Source: a virus. From it: a DNA stretch of 64,000 bases. The translations under genes and the position numbers were made by a program. The DNA lies in IMG/VR virus record IMGVR_UViG_3300032893_001402, positions 1 to 64,000 of that record; one strand, 5' to 3'. The notes under the pieces were generated by a model. The model was not told where the DNA came from and ran no database searches. It saw only the letters and a program-made list of their open reading frames with translations. Shown in pieces: positions 47,388-55,025 of this stretch (position 1 is its first letter; every line of letters begins with the position of its first letter).

Positions 47388-47846
47388 TCACGAAGTTGGA
47401 GTCAACGTGCTGCCGGCCGGAGTGTGCTGTACAAGGCCCTTGGATGCATCGCTACCCCGAGCAATCGCAACCGGATCATGTTGCCGATACCGACCGTTGG
47501 GAGTTAGCTTGTCAGGCGGGCACTCTCCGAGGTCTTGAGCCGAGCATTGCGATTCGTCAACCGGAGCGTGGCGAATTCCGACAACGCGCTTGTACTCAGC
47601 ATAGGCGTCTTCCTTCGTGCCGGTCCAAGCCGTGGTAACTTTGCGCTCCGCCGAAGATTTGATCTTTACAGACCATAACCGACGGCGCTTGGCGGGATCG
47701 GGTTCCAAAAACTTGACCGGAGCCGAGGTCGAAGTCGAATCTGCTCCGGTTGGGGTTTCGGTTCCTGCTGCTTCCGGCGGACTTGCCGAGGGGATAGCAG
47801 CGTTCGCGGACGCTTTGGAACTGCCGGGTTCGAGTTTGGGGGGCAT
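47388..47846 (-). CDS. Hypothetical protein, head region
   Basis: 152 residues. The first 45 are Pro-, Ser- and Thr-rich and disordered. RLWSVKIKSSAERKVTTAWT begins a small domain. The tail (LTPNGRYRQHDPVAIA) is polar. Order suggests a capsid-associated role. No family was recognised. Confidence 0.45.
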   Translation of the reverse strand: MPPKLEPGSSKASANAAIPSASPPEAAGTETPTGADSTSTSAPVKFLEPDPAKRRRLWSVKIKSSAERKVTTAWTGTKEDAYAEYKRVVGIRHAPVDESQCSAQDLGECPPDKLTPNGRYRQHDPVAIARGSDASKGLVQHTPAGSTLTPTS

Positions 47847-47895
47847 TCGTTGGATCTCCTAACAGGTTTGAGGGTAAGAACTTAGGGAGAAGAAA

Positions 47896-47939
47896 GCGGC
47901 CCCGCTTGAAATGGGATAAGCACTCCAAGCGAGGGCCGC
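47896..47939 (-). terminator. Terminator-like hairpin after the capsid gene
   Basis: GCGGCCC-CGCTTG and CAAGCG-a-GGGCCGC form a 13-bp stem with one bulge. On the minus strand the stem is followed by TTTCTTC. It lies 60 bases after the capsid stop and before the next gene, so it could cut or stabilise the capsid mRNA. Confidence 0.65.
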
Positions 47940-48004
47940 CCCGTAGCACAAGAGCCCGCGCCCTAGAACGGGTCTGCGCATCGGTTTCCGCGACGCAGGG
48001 CTGA

Positions 48005-49360
48005 TTACTGGTCAGACGGAATCGTGCTCGGCCAATGCCGCTGGACCTTGCGCGGCTCTTTGACGAACGGAACTCCCATTTCGTCCACAAAAATCGAAGC
48101 CACAAGCCGCCGATCGGCCATCGTGTAGCTATCGGGAGTGGCGCGCGTCGTGGTGAAGGGGATGTTTTCGAGGTAGCCAAACGCGCCTTTGAAGTCTCCG
48201 TACCACCAAAGACCATTCGCGGTAGTTGCCGCGTCGGCAGAGTCCTGACTACCGTAAGCCGAAGTTTCCATCATGGCTTGCGCTTGCCGCCAAAACCATT
48301 GGCTAGACATCGGATCGCCGATACCCATCTTCACCAGCGGATTATCGCCAAACATACGATACGTCGAAGTCTGGGTTAGCCGCTCTACGGTTGTCGTGCG
48401 CAACGTGTGCAAAGTTGTCGCGAGGTTGATCGGCGCTACAAGCAGTTGGCGATTGGGGCCGATTGAAACGGGCAATCCCGTCTCTTGATCGGTCATCTGA
48501 GTGGCGAGGTAAATCGCCGTGTTGATGTTCGTGTAGTCGGCCAGCGCGTTGCTTGCCGCTTCGTTTACCCAATTGCCGCCGCTGCTGACGTACGTGTTGT
48601 AGGTCACGCCGTCATATGTGTAAGTATTCACATTTCCGACAAATACGTCGGCCATGCGGATCTCTTTACGGATGCGCAGCGTTTCGACCACCTTCTCTGC
48701 GTTGGCCAGCACTTGGCCGGTACGATCGAACAAGACGGCTTCGACCGTCACGTCAACGGCCGTACCGAAGTTCGTAGTATCGGGAGTCGTGACGTAGCGT
48801 TCCGTGAGCTGCATCCGCGCGTGCTGCTCGCCAGACTTGCGTTCCATAGCCACGTCGCCGGGAATCGAAACCCCGATAAACTTCTGAGCCCGCAAATCGC
48901 TGTTGATCGTTTCGGCTACTGAGTCGGCAATAAAGTCCGGCCGGTTCCAAACGTCCAACATCCGCGCTTCGAGCAGCCCTAGCGCAGCCGAATTGTACGG
49001 GGAGATGTCCCCAAACTGTGAAGGAACCATCGGAGCAGCCCCGGCGGCTTCCATCGCATGGACTTGAGTGGTTATCCCGCCGACAAGAATCCGGCGCAAC
49101 TCTTCGTCCGACGGATCGCCGAAGAAAGCCCTAGCCAGCCCCTTAAAGCTGACTTCCTCGGGGCGCACCCGGCCGCCGGGAATCCCCTCGTAACTCTCCA
49201 ATACCGGAGTCGTCCCCAGGTCCCCCGTCATGCGACGGCGCAGCGATTTGGTAGCCGGATCGTATTTTCCAAGCCCCAGAATCCCTTGAAGTTTGAGGCT
49301 GGCGACATGCGGCCCCTCTTTTCGCACAACGTCTCTCAAAGAACCCCAATCGAATGGCAT
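48005..49360 (-). CDS. Major capsid protein (HK97 fold likely)
   Basis: The ATG at 49360, after AAGGAA, is preferred to the upstream frame. 451 residues. ARMQLTERYVTTPDTTNFG, then TVEAVLFDRTGQVLANAEKV suit the E-loop and P-domain outline, and the late region (LLVAPINLATTLHTLR, ASIFVDEMGVPFV) suits the A-domain. Size and place after the protease gene and a decoration-like gene fit. Hairpins lie on each side of the gene. Confidence 0.75.
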   Translation of the reverse strand: MPFDWGSLRDVVRKEGPHVASLKLQGILGLGKYDPATKSLRRRMTGDLGTTPVLESYEGIPGGRVRPEEVSFKGLARAFFGDPSDEELRRILVGGITTQVHAMEAAGAAPMVPSQFGDISPYNSAALGLLEARMLDVWNRPDFIADSVAETINSDLRAQKFIGVSIPGDVAMERKSGEQHARMQLTERYVTTPDTTNFGTAVDVTVEAVLFDRTGQVLANAEKVVETLRIRKEIRMADVFVGNVNTYTYDGVTYNTYVSSGGNWVNEAASNALADYTNINTAIYLATQMTDQETGLPVSIGPNRQLLVAPINLATTLHTLRTTTVERLTQTSTYRMFGDNPLVKMGIGDPMSSQWFWRQAQAMMETSAYGSQDSADAATTANGLWWYGDFKGAFGYLENIPFTTTRATPDSYTMADRRLVASIFVDEMGVPFVKEPRKVQRHWPSTIPSDQ

Positions 49361-49383
49361 GAATAAATTCCTTATGCTGTAGT

Positions 49384-49431
49384 GCTGTCGCACTTGCCTG
49401 ATAGTGCGCTGCGCGGCAACGTGCCGACAGC
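49384..49431 (-). promoter_or_regulatory. Leader hairpin before the capsid gene
   Basis: GCTGTCG and CGACAGC are outer arms with further pairing of CAC-TTGCC and GGCAA-CGTG inside. It ends 23 bases before the capsid start codon. It could shield the mRNA 5' end or mark a processing site. Confidence 0.5.
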
Positions 49432-49460
49432 GTTACATACGAGAGCGGCCAGAGTGCCGC

Positions 49461-50276
49461 TTACTTGGCGAACCAAGAGCCAACGTAGACTTCGCTGGCA
49501 ATCAGAAGGGAAATCGAGTTATTGTTGATCGTGACGGCGCCATTAGCAGCACCGCCATTGATCGAAGCGCCGGCTTGCGGATAGATTTTGCCGACGTTGG
49601 TAGGATCGGAATTGACGAACTCGATTTGCATACCGGGCACTGCGACCGGCAACTGTACGCCTTGATTCTGCCCCGTCAAAAGCAGCTCAACTACCCCGCT
49701 CGTTACCGTGACAGCCGCCGCATTGCCAATTGCGCTTCCCGTGGCGGTCAGCTTGACCGGCGCTAGCGGAGCATTCGACAGCCCCAGAATAAGCCGGCTG
49801 CGCACAATGCACTGTACCGAAGTCACGGAGCTGGCGTACTTTTGGGTAACGATGGCGATGGCTAGCGCCGGATCAGTCGTCTTTTCGAGCAACTGATTAT
49901 CGAGCGTATAGACTCCGCCAGCGTTGCCGGGGTTGGGAGAAAACGTGAGCATATCGCCCACGTTAAACGTGCCGCTGACTACCGTACGGGTTTGAACACC
50001 AGTATCGAGCCAGCAATTCACGCTCCCCGCCGGAGTCGTACCGCTGAGGTTCGTCCCCGGTTTGTATTCGCGGGATACTCCCGCGAAGAGTTTGACGGCC
50101 GCAATCTGGTTGGCGACCTTACTGCCGAGGTCAGCCGCGTCACCCGCTGAATAGCAATCGCTACCCGTGGCAAGTACCAGATCGTTGATGTTGACCGTAT
50201 TCCCATTGCCGCCGTAGACAAAGTCGAAATCGACCAGCGGCGGGGGATACAGGGTTGATGTCCCTGCCTGTGCCAT
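49461..50276 (-). CDS. Capsid decoration-like protein
   Basis: 271 residues, strand-rich, Val/Thr/Gly/Asn-rich, with few charges. GNTVNINDLVLATGS and PGTNLSGTTPAGSVN recall head-decoration or virion surface proteins. It lies directly between the protease/scaffold and the capsid gene, the usual place for decoration proteins. Confidence 0.5.
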   Translation of the reverse strand: MAQAGTSTLYPPPLVDFDFVYGGNGNTVNINDLVLATGSDCYSAGDAADLGSKVANQIAAVKLFAGVSREYKPGTNLSGTTPAGSVNCWLDTGVQTRTVVSGTFNVGDMLTFSPNPGNAGGVYTLDNQLLEKTTDPALAIAIVTQKYASSVTSVQCIVRSRLILGLSNAPLAPVKLTATGSAIGNAAAVTVTSGVVELLLTGQNQGVQLPVAVPGMQIEFVNSDPTNVGKIYPQAGASINGGAANGAVTINNNSISLLIASEVYVGSWFAK

Positions 50277-50328
50277 AATGGTTCACCTTTCGGTTGCTTG
50301 GAGGAAGAAAAGTAGAAGTCGCGGACAA

Positions 50329-51720
50329 CTAAATCATCGACCGGCTACGCAAGCTACTCGCGAAGTCGGCCGGATCGAACGAAGCGCTTTTGTCGTTAGC
50401 CCCCGGCTTGGCGCTTTCCGTAACGGAAGAGGCCGGGACACTCTTCGGCCGAGCGACAGGAATCGCCTTCTTCTGGCCCTGCGCTTGGGTCGGATCGGCA
50501 TTGGATTCCTTGACGGCGATCCAAGTGCTCACCAATTCCTCGGCAACGGCCTTGCTCTCGACAACGGCCGCCAGAGCCCTGACTTGAGACGGCTTTGGAT
50601 TACCGATGCCTTTTTCGGCCAGCATGTTGCGAGCCAGAAGCTCTTGCTTCAACCCGCGTACTTCGGCTTGCAGAGCCGCAATCCGGTCGGGTTTGGCTTT
50701 GCCCTTGCTCTCTTCCTCGGAATCCGTTGAAGCCGAATCGTTCGTATCGTCGGCCGCGCCTTCGCCTGACTGAGCCGAACCCGTCTGGCCGCTCAAGTCT
50801 TTGTGTTCCAGAGCGCTGGCCAGCAGCTCGCTGAACTGCTTGACCTTTTCTCCGTTGTCCATATCCGAGGAATAAAGCTTGCAGAGCTTTTCCGCCAGGT
50901 CGGCAAACAGCGGATCGCTACTGCACATCTCGGCCACCGGCGATTGCTCCATAACATTCGCCGCGTCGTCATTGGTTGTTGCAGTTGCGGCGTTCGGGTT
51001 TACAGCCCCCGCCGGATCGCTCTCGTATCCAGGTCCCGTACTCATGTTATTGCCTTTCATTCCGCGAGGACTCCAGGGATTAAAAAGCGCTCCCTGATTG
51101 CGCTGGTTAACGATTTGCCAGTAGTTGTCTGGATTAACGCTCTCAAAAATCCCCTGGGTCGTAGCGGGGTCCGAGACGAGATCCACCGAACGTACTACCT
51201 CGATTGCTTCAACGATAATTCGCCCGTCTTGGATGCGTTGGCGCTGTAATGCGTTGTGAGACAGGCCGAGTTTGGTGGGGAATCTTTCGCAGTTTTCGCA
51301 GACCTGTTCGGCCCGGGGATGGCTCTTGGTGAAATGCAAATCTGCATACAACCCGTCTTCGCAAACTATGACGTTACGGAGTTCTCCAAACCCATCCTCA
51401 AGTTTGCGCTCTACCGTAGCATCCGTCTTGCTGATCGGCTTGCCGGCCCCAGGATGATCGAGATAGACGCGAGCCCCTTCGTAGAGATTCTTGGCCGCTT
51501 CAAGCACGGCTAGAGGATAAATACGATTGTTGCGGCTCTTGAGGCCGATGATCTTGACCCCATGAATCACGCCGTTTTCCCGATCGACGCGCGATGCAAT
51601 GGCGCCTCTTGGGGGCGGTTGAAGATCCTCGAAGACCCAGGCGATACCGCGCTCTTGCCGGGATTGCGCTTGTCTTGCCGAGTCTGATTGCTTTGCTTGT
51701 TTTGTTGCCGTGCTCATCAT
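50329..51720 (-). CDS. Prohead protease fused to scaffold
   Basis: The ATG at 51720 shares bases with the previous stop. 463 residues. KIIGLKSRNNRIYPLAVLEA, YLDHPGAG (likely catalytic His), EDGLYADLHF, LGLSHNA (likely catalytic Ser) and VRSVDLVSDPATT are typical of phage capsid maturation proteases. From about residue 215 the protein turns acidic, then coiled-coil (IAALQAEVRGLKQELLARNM) and ends like a scaffold. It should cut itself and the capsid precursors during maturation. Confidence 0.85.
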   Translation of the reverse strand: MMSTATKQAKQSDSARQAQSRQERGIAWVFEDLQPPPRGAIASRVDRENGVIHGVKIIGLKSRNNRIYPLAVLEAAKNLYEGARVYLDHPGAGKPISKTDATVERKLEDGFGELRNVIVCEDGLYADLHFTKSHPRAEQVCENCERFPTKLGLSHNALQRQRIQDGRIIVEAIEVVRSVDLVSDPATTQGIFESVNPDNYWQIVNQRNQGALFNPWSPRGMKGNNMSTGPGYESDPAGAVNPNAATATTNDDAANVMEQSPVAEMCSSDPLFADLAEKLCKLYSSDMDNGEKVKQFSELLASALEHKDLSGQTGSAQSGEGAADDTNDSASTDSEEESKGKAKPDRIAALQAEVRGLKQELLARNMLAEKGIGNPKPSQVRALAAVVESKAVAEELVSTWIAVKESNADPTQAQGQKKAIPVARPKSVPASSVTESAKPGANDKSASFDPADFASSLRSRSMI

Positions 51721-52508
51721 CAATTTCCATAATCCGAATATTCGAGCCAACATCTGCAATTAGGATGCGCCGGAGGTCCCTCGGGGAATTCTTCGGCCCA
51801 TTCTTCGCTGGGCTTCTGATTCAGAGGTCTGCAAATAGGACAGACCTTGTCATCCTCGCTCGTATTCCAAATCCAGATACCCGTTGCGAACATCGCAAAG
51901 GGCACTTCGTCGGGAGAGATTTCCTTAGCGATAGGAATCTCATCTACAAGAATCGGCTTGCCGTAGCCCCCGAGTGGGATGGGCTTTAGAAGCCCTCGGC
52001 TAGCCGCGATTGCCGATCGCTGGCCCGCTGTATGGGCTCCCGTAATCGACGTGACGGCGAGCGTGGTAGCTCGATTAGGACCGAATAAGCGATCGAGGCC
52101 GGGCGGTGCGAGTCTTGATACGGGTGGCCGCTCGTAGGGCCTGAGCAGCAGATAGGCAGCAGCTAATTCGGCGTCATGCTGCTGTTTAAGTTTGCCGTAC
52201 GCTTCACGGTCTTTTGCCGTGGCTTCGTCGGCAATCTTTAAGGCGCGTTTTACCGCCCACTCGCGGGCGTTTCGCCGATTCGTCGCAATATCGCCATAGA
52301 GGGCATTGGCAGAAACTTCATAGACAGGGGCAAGTGAAAGGGCTAAAGCCGACGCTAGTTCGTCGCGGTTGCGCTTCCAATATTCGTCTGTGACAGTTTG
52401 ATTTGAGGCGACAAGGTCTAGTAGCCTGCGATGCTGCTTTTGTTGAAGAAGGAAAAGCGTGCCTGCAATAACCCGTTCATACGGGTAACGGTTAGCAAGG
52501 TCCGGCAC
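51720..52508 (-). CDS. MuF-like minor head protein
   Basis: 262 residues, helical for the first 180. The last part, NTSEDDKVCPICRPLNQK followed by PPAHPNCRCWLEY, is the Cys/His end of the Mu F (gp7-like) head morphogenesis family. It probably sits inside the head near the portal. It shares its stop with the protease start. Confidence 0.85.
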   Translation of the reverse strand: MPDLANRYPYERVIAGTLFLLQQKQHRRLLDLVASNQTVTDEYWKRNRDELASALALSLAPVYEVSANALYGDIATNRRNAREWAVKRALKIADEATAKDREAYGKLKQQHDAELAAAYLLLRPYERPPVSRLAPPGLDRLFGPNRATTLAVTSITGAHTAGQRSAIAASRGLLKPIPLGGYGKPILVDEIPIAKEISPDEVPFAMFATGIWIWNTSEDDKVCPICRPLNQKPSEEWAEEFPEGPPAHPNCRCWLEYSDYGN

Positions 52509-52526
52509 TAGGTTTCAAGGTTGGCG

Positions 52527-52557
52527 TTACAAATCTGGTCACGGTTTCTGGTATAAT
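52527..52557 (+). promoter_or_regulatory. Promoter for the antisense metallohydrolase gene
   Basis: TATAAT at 52552-52557 is a perfect -10. TTACAA at 52527-52532 is a fair -35 with a 19-base gap. The start codon ATG at 52565 lies 8 bases after the -10, so transcription would start at or very near the ATG, giving a leaderless mRNA. Confidence 0.55.
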
Positions 52558-52564
52558 GCGTGCC

Positions 52565-53161
52565 ATGGGCATTCCAGATTTTCCAGGCTGGCAATTGCTT
52601 GGGGCTTTCCCGGACGGCGAGTCCGACGATGTCGGAAGCTGGCTGCTAGCGGACGGCCGCGAAGCCATGCTCTTGGAAGTCCCACCCGGCCTGACTCCAA
52701 GCTACGTGCTTTTTGCTCTTGAGCGCGCCAATGCGAAGCTGTGCTTCGTGACAGCATCGCATGACCACGAAGACCACCTTGACGCGGACGCCTGGCGTGC
52801 CTTGGAAGTGGCGTTCCCACGAACGAGATTTATCCATCCACAAGAGGTTGATAGATTATTCACGCGCGGCGACTTGAGGCTAACCATCGGAAGCGAGCCT
52901 CTTTGGCTCGTCAAAGCGCCCAAGCATTCGCGCACGGACATAGTGACGGTGTTTCGAGGTGTCGCCATGACCGGCGACATCGAACTAGGAACGCTGGACT
53001 CAGTCAACCGCGAAGTCCCCAAAAAAACCAAAGCCAAGAGCATGGAATGGCTGGCGGCCTTCCAAGATCGTACGGGATACCTCATCCATTTCATTGTCAG
53101 CGCCCACCTGAACGATTTTCGATTGTCAGTTGATTGGCCTGCCCTCTTTCGCGTTTCGTAA
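52565..53161 (+). CDS. Metallo-beta-lactamase-fold hydrolase
   Basis: 198 residues. SHDHEDHLD at 65-73 is the H-x-H-x-D-H zinc site (His66, His68, Asp70, His71). AMTGDIELG provides a later Asp, and FIVSAHLNDF a last His. The gene runs against all nearby virion genes, with its own promoter, and fits the idea of a cargo gene (moron). Substrate is unknown: RNA, nucleotides, signals and small esters are all possible for this fold. Its end overlaps the next gene by 65 bases. Confidence 0.8.
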   Translation: MGIPDFPGWQLLGAFPDGESDDVGSWLLADGREAMLLEVPPGLTPSYVLFALERANAKLCFVTASHDHEDHLDADAWRALEVAFPRTRFIHPQEVDRLFTRGDLRLTIGSEPLWLVKAPKHSRTDIVTVFRGVAMTGDIELGTLDSVNREVPKKTKAKSMEWLAAFQDRTGYLIHFIVSAHLNDFRLSVDWPALFRVS

Positions 53162-55025
53162 GCATGCTGCGAATAAACCGCACATGCGCCGGATCTTGGC
53201 CGGTAAGGTGCGATACGTAAGAATCGATGGTGAATGGATTGTCCGTCAAATATCCGGACTGGCCACTGTCGTTGGACGGATTGGCCTCGACAACGCGATA
53301 GCCCTTGTCGGTTTTCATCACGTCCGGCGCATAAATCTGCCCTTGCCGCTCTGAGGCCGGAAGGGCATTGATTGCATCGACGGCTGCTTTGGCCATGGCC
53401 CTGGTGTCATCATTCTCGAATACCACCGGCAGCGGCGCATTCTTGATCCAAGTTGCGTGCGGTACAATCGAGGCGACTCCGTTTTGGGTGGTGATATGCA
53501 CCCTGCCCTCTCCCGGAGCTATTGTTTTGCCGGCCGCACGATCGGCGTCCGATACGCCTACCGCCGCAAAAGCTGGCTGGGCCATGAATTCCTTTCCGCC
53601 GCCAGGAAGCTCCGCGCCATGTTCGTTTTGTGCCGCCTCGGCCGCACGATCTGCTAACTCGCGCGCGTGTCCGAAAATCGTGTTCGCGTAGCTCCGGCTG
53701 CCAAACTTGTACTGCGTGCCGTCGGAACCTTTCAGGCCAGCAAGCCTGCCATCCTTGTCGCGGTAGAGTGATAGGCCGTACTGCGACAATTCCTTGTCGG
53801 CGTGGTGGATCGTGGATTGCGCGTCACGTTCGATTTGTTCGGCGTACTGCGGGAAAAAGATCCCGTAACCGGCAGCAGCTTCGTTGCCGTACGCTTTTAC
53901 AATCCACCGACCCGCCCCATATTTATCGTCCAGCTTCTTGCGCACATCGGGCGAGAGATGCGTAACTTCGTGGCCGGCGATCTTGTTGATGTCTTCGCTG
54001 GATTCGAGCCCTGGCAGCTTTTTGGCTTCGTCCAATTTGTTGACAAGGTTGGGTTCGGCAGATTGGAAGTCGCCAGGCTTATCGGCCTCGTAACCGCGGA
54101 ACTCTTTGGGCTCGGATGAAATGCTGCGCTTCCCCTCGATGCGCCTGCTCGACCTGTTGAGCGTAATCCCGGTGCGCTCCAAATACTTTTGAGCGAATTC
54201 AGCGGCCGGTAAACCGCCAGTGAAATCCTCGGGTGCCGCTGCACCTTGATACTGCACGTCCTGCTTGCCGCCGCCCCTACTCTCCCCAAGAGCCTCAAGA
54301 GCGGCCTCAACGCCCACATCGTTGACATGCGACTTCACCTTGTCGAGCCAGGCGGCTTGTTCGTGTTGGCCGTTTTTGCGGAACAAGCTCGCCACCCGAT
54401 CAAGCTTTTCGTTTACTCGATGGATTTCGGCGGGTAGAGCCTTAGGAGTTCCTGAACGTGCGGGCTGACGCTCACCCTCCCCGCCTTGACTAGCTGCTGC
54501 ATCGTGGGATGCGCCAGACGCTCGCGCCACTGGTCCGCCGTCTTGCGGAGTGTCGCTTCGGCCGCTTGGACCTCCTTTTCCTCCTCGCTTGTCAGTGTCA
54601 CTTTTGCCACCTCCTAGCTTCGATTTCAGCAGGTCTTTAAGGGCTCGAAACGCATGGCCAAGATGCTTGATACTGACGCCGCGCATGGATGGCGGAATAC
54701 TTCCGCCGACGATCTTCCCATCGCGATCCAGCAGAACTTTGTGGCCACCCCCTTCATCGTCGCCATGAATCGTAATCCAGTGCTCGCCAGATGATTCAAG
54801 CGCTGCGCCGTCAAATGACTCGGCTATCGCAGCTTCGCCATCGTCCGACCCAAGTTCTTTCGGATCGAATCCAAGGATGGCGGTCACGTCTTCCGGTGTT
54901 TCCGGCAACTCTTCGTCGTCTGGATCTTCGTCCACGACGGAGTGCAGCCCTGCCCTCCAGTCAATTGGCGCGCTTTTGGCATCGCCAAAATGAACATCGG
55001 CTGGCAGATCAAAAACGCGGCTCAT
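53097..55025 (-). CDS. Virion-region protein with ATP-grasp-like C-terminal domain
   Basis: 642 residues. The N-terminal 130 carry HWITIHGDDEGGGHKVLLDR and GKIVGGSIPPSM, a small module I know from phage head proteins. A Gly/Ser-rich linker with Lys follows (about 135-200). The C-terminal half looks like ATP-grasp: RWIVKAYGNEAAAGYG near 378 (Lys and glycine loop) and YRVVEANPS at 576-584, where Glu580 and Asn582 would bind Mg. ATP-grasp enzymes join carboxylates to amines or thiols. It is coupled to the portal gene by a 4-base overlap. The ATP-grasp call is by eye only. Confidence 0.55.
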   Translation of the reverse strand: MSRVFDLPADVHFGDAKSAPIDWRAGLHSVVDEDPDDEELPETPEDVTAILGFDPKELGSDDGEAAIAESFDGAALESSGEHWITIHGDDEGGGHKVLLDRDGKIVGGSIPPSMRGVSIKHLGHAFRALKDLLKSKLGGGKSDTDKRGGKGGPSGRSDTPQDGGPVARASGASHDAAASQGGEGERQPARSGTPKALPAEIHRVNEKLDRVASLFRKNGQHEQAAWLDKVKSHVNDVGVEAALEALGESRGGGKQDVQYQGAAAPEDFTGGLPAAEFAQKYLERTGITLNRSSRRIEGKRSISSEPKEFRGYEADKPGDFQSAEPNLVNKLDEAKKLPGLESSEDINKIAGHEVTHLSPDVRKKLDDKYGAGRWIVKAYGNEAAAGYGIFFPQYAEQIERDAQSTIHHADKELSQYGLSLYRDKDGRLAGLKGSDGTQYKFGSRSYANTIFGHARELADRAAEAAQNEHGAELPGGGKEFMAQPAFAAVGVSDADRAAGKTIAPGEGRVHITTQNGVASIVPHATWIKNAPLPVVFENDDTRAMAKAAVDAINALPASERQGQIYAPDVMKTDKGYRVVEANPSNDSGQSGYLTDNPFTIDSYVSHLTGQDPAHVRFIRSMLTKRERGQANQLTIENRSGGR

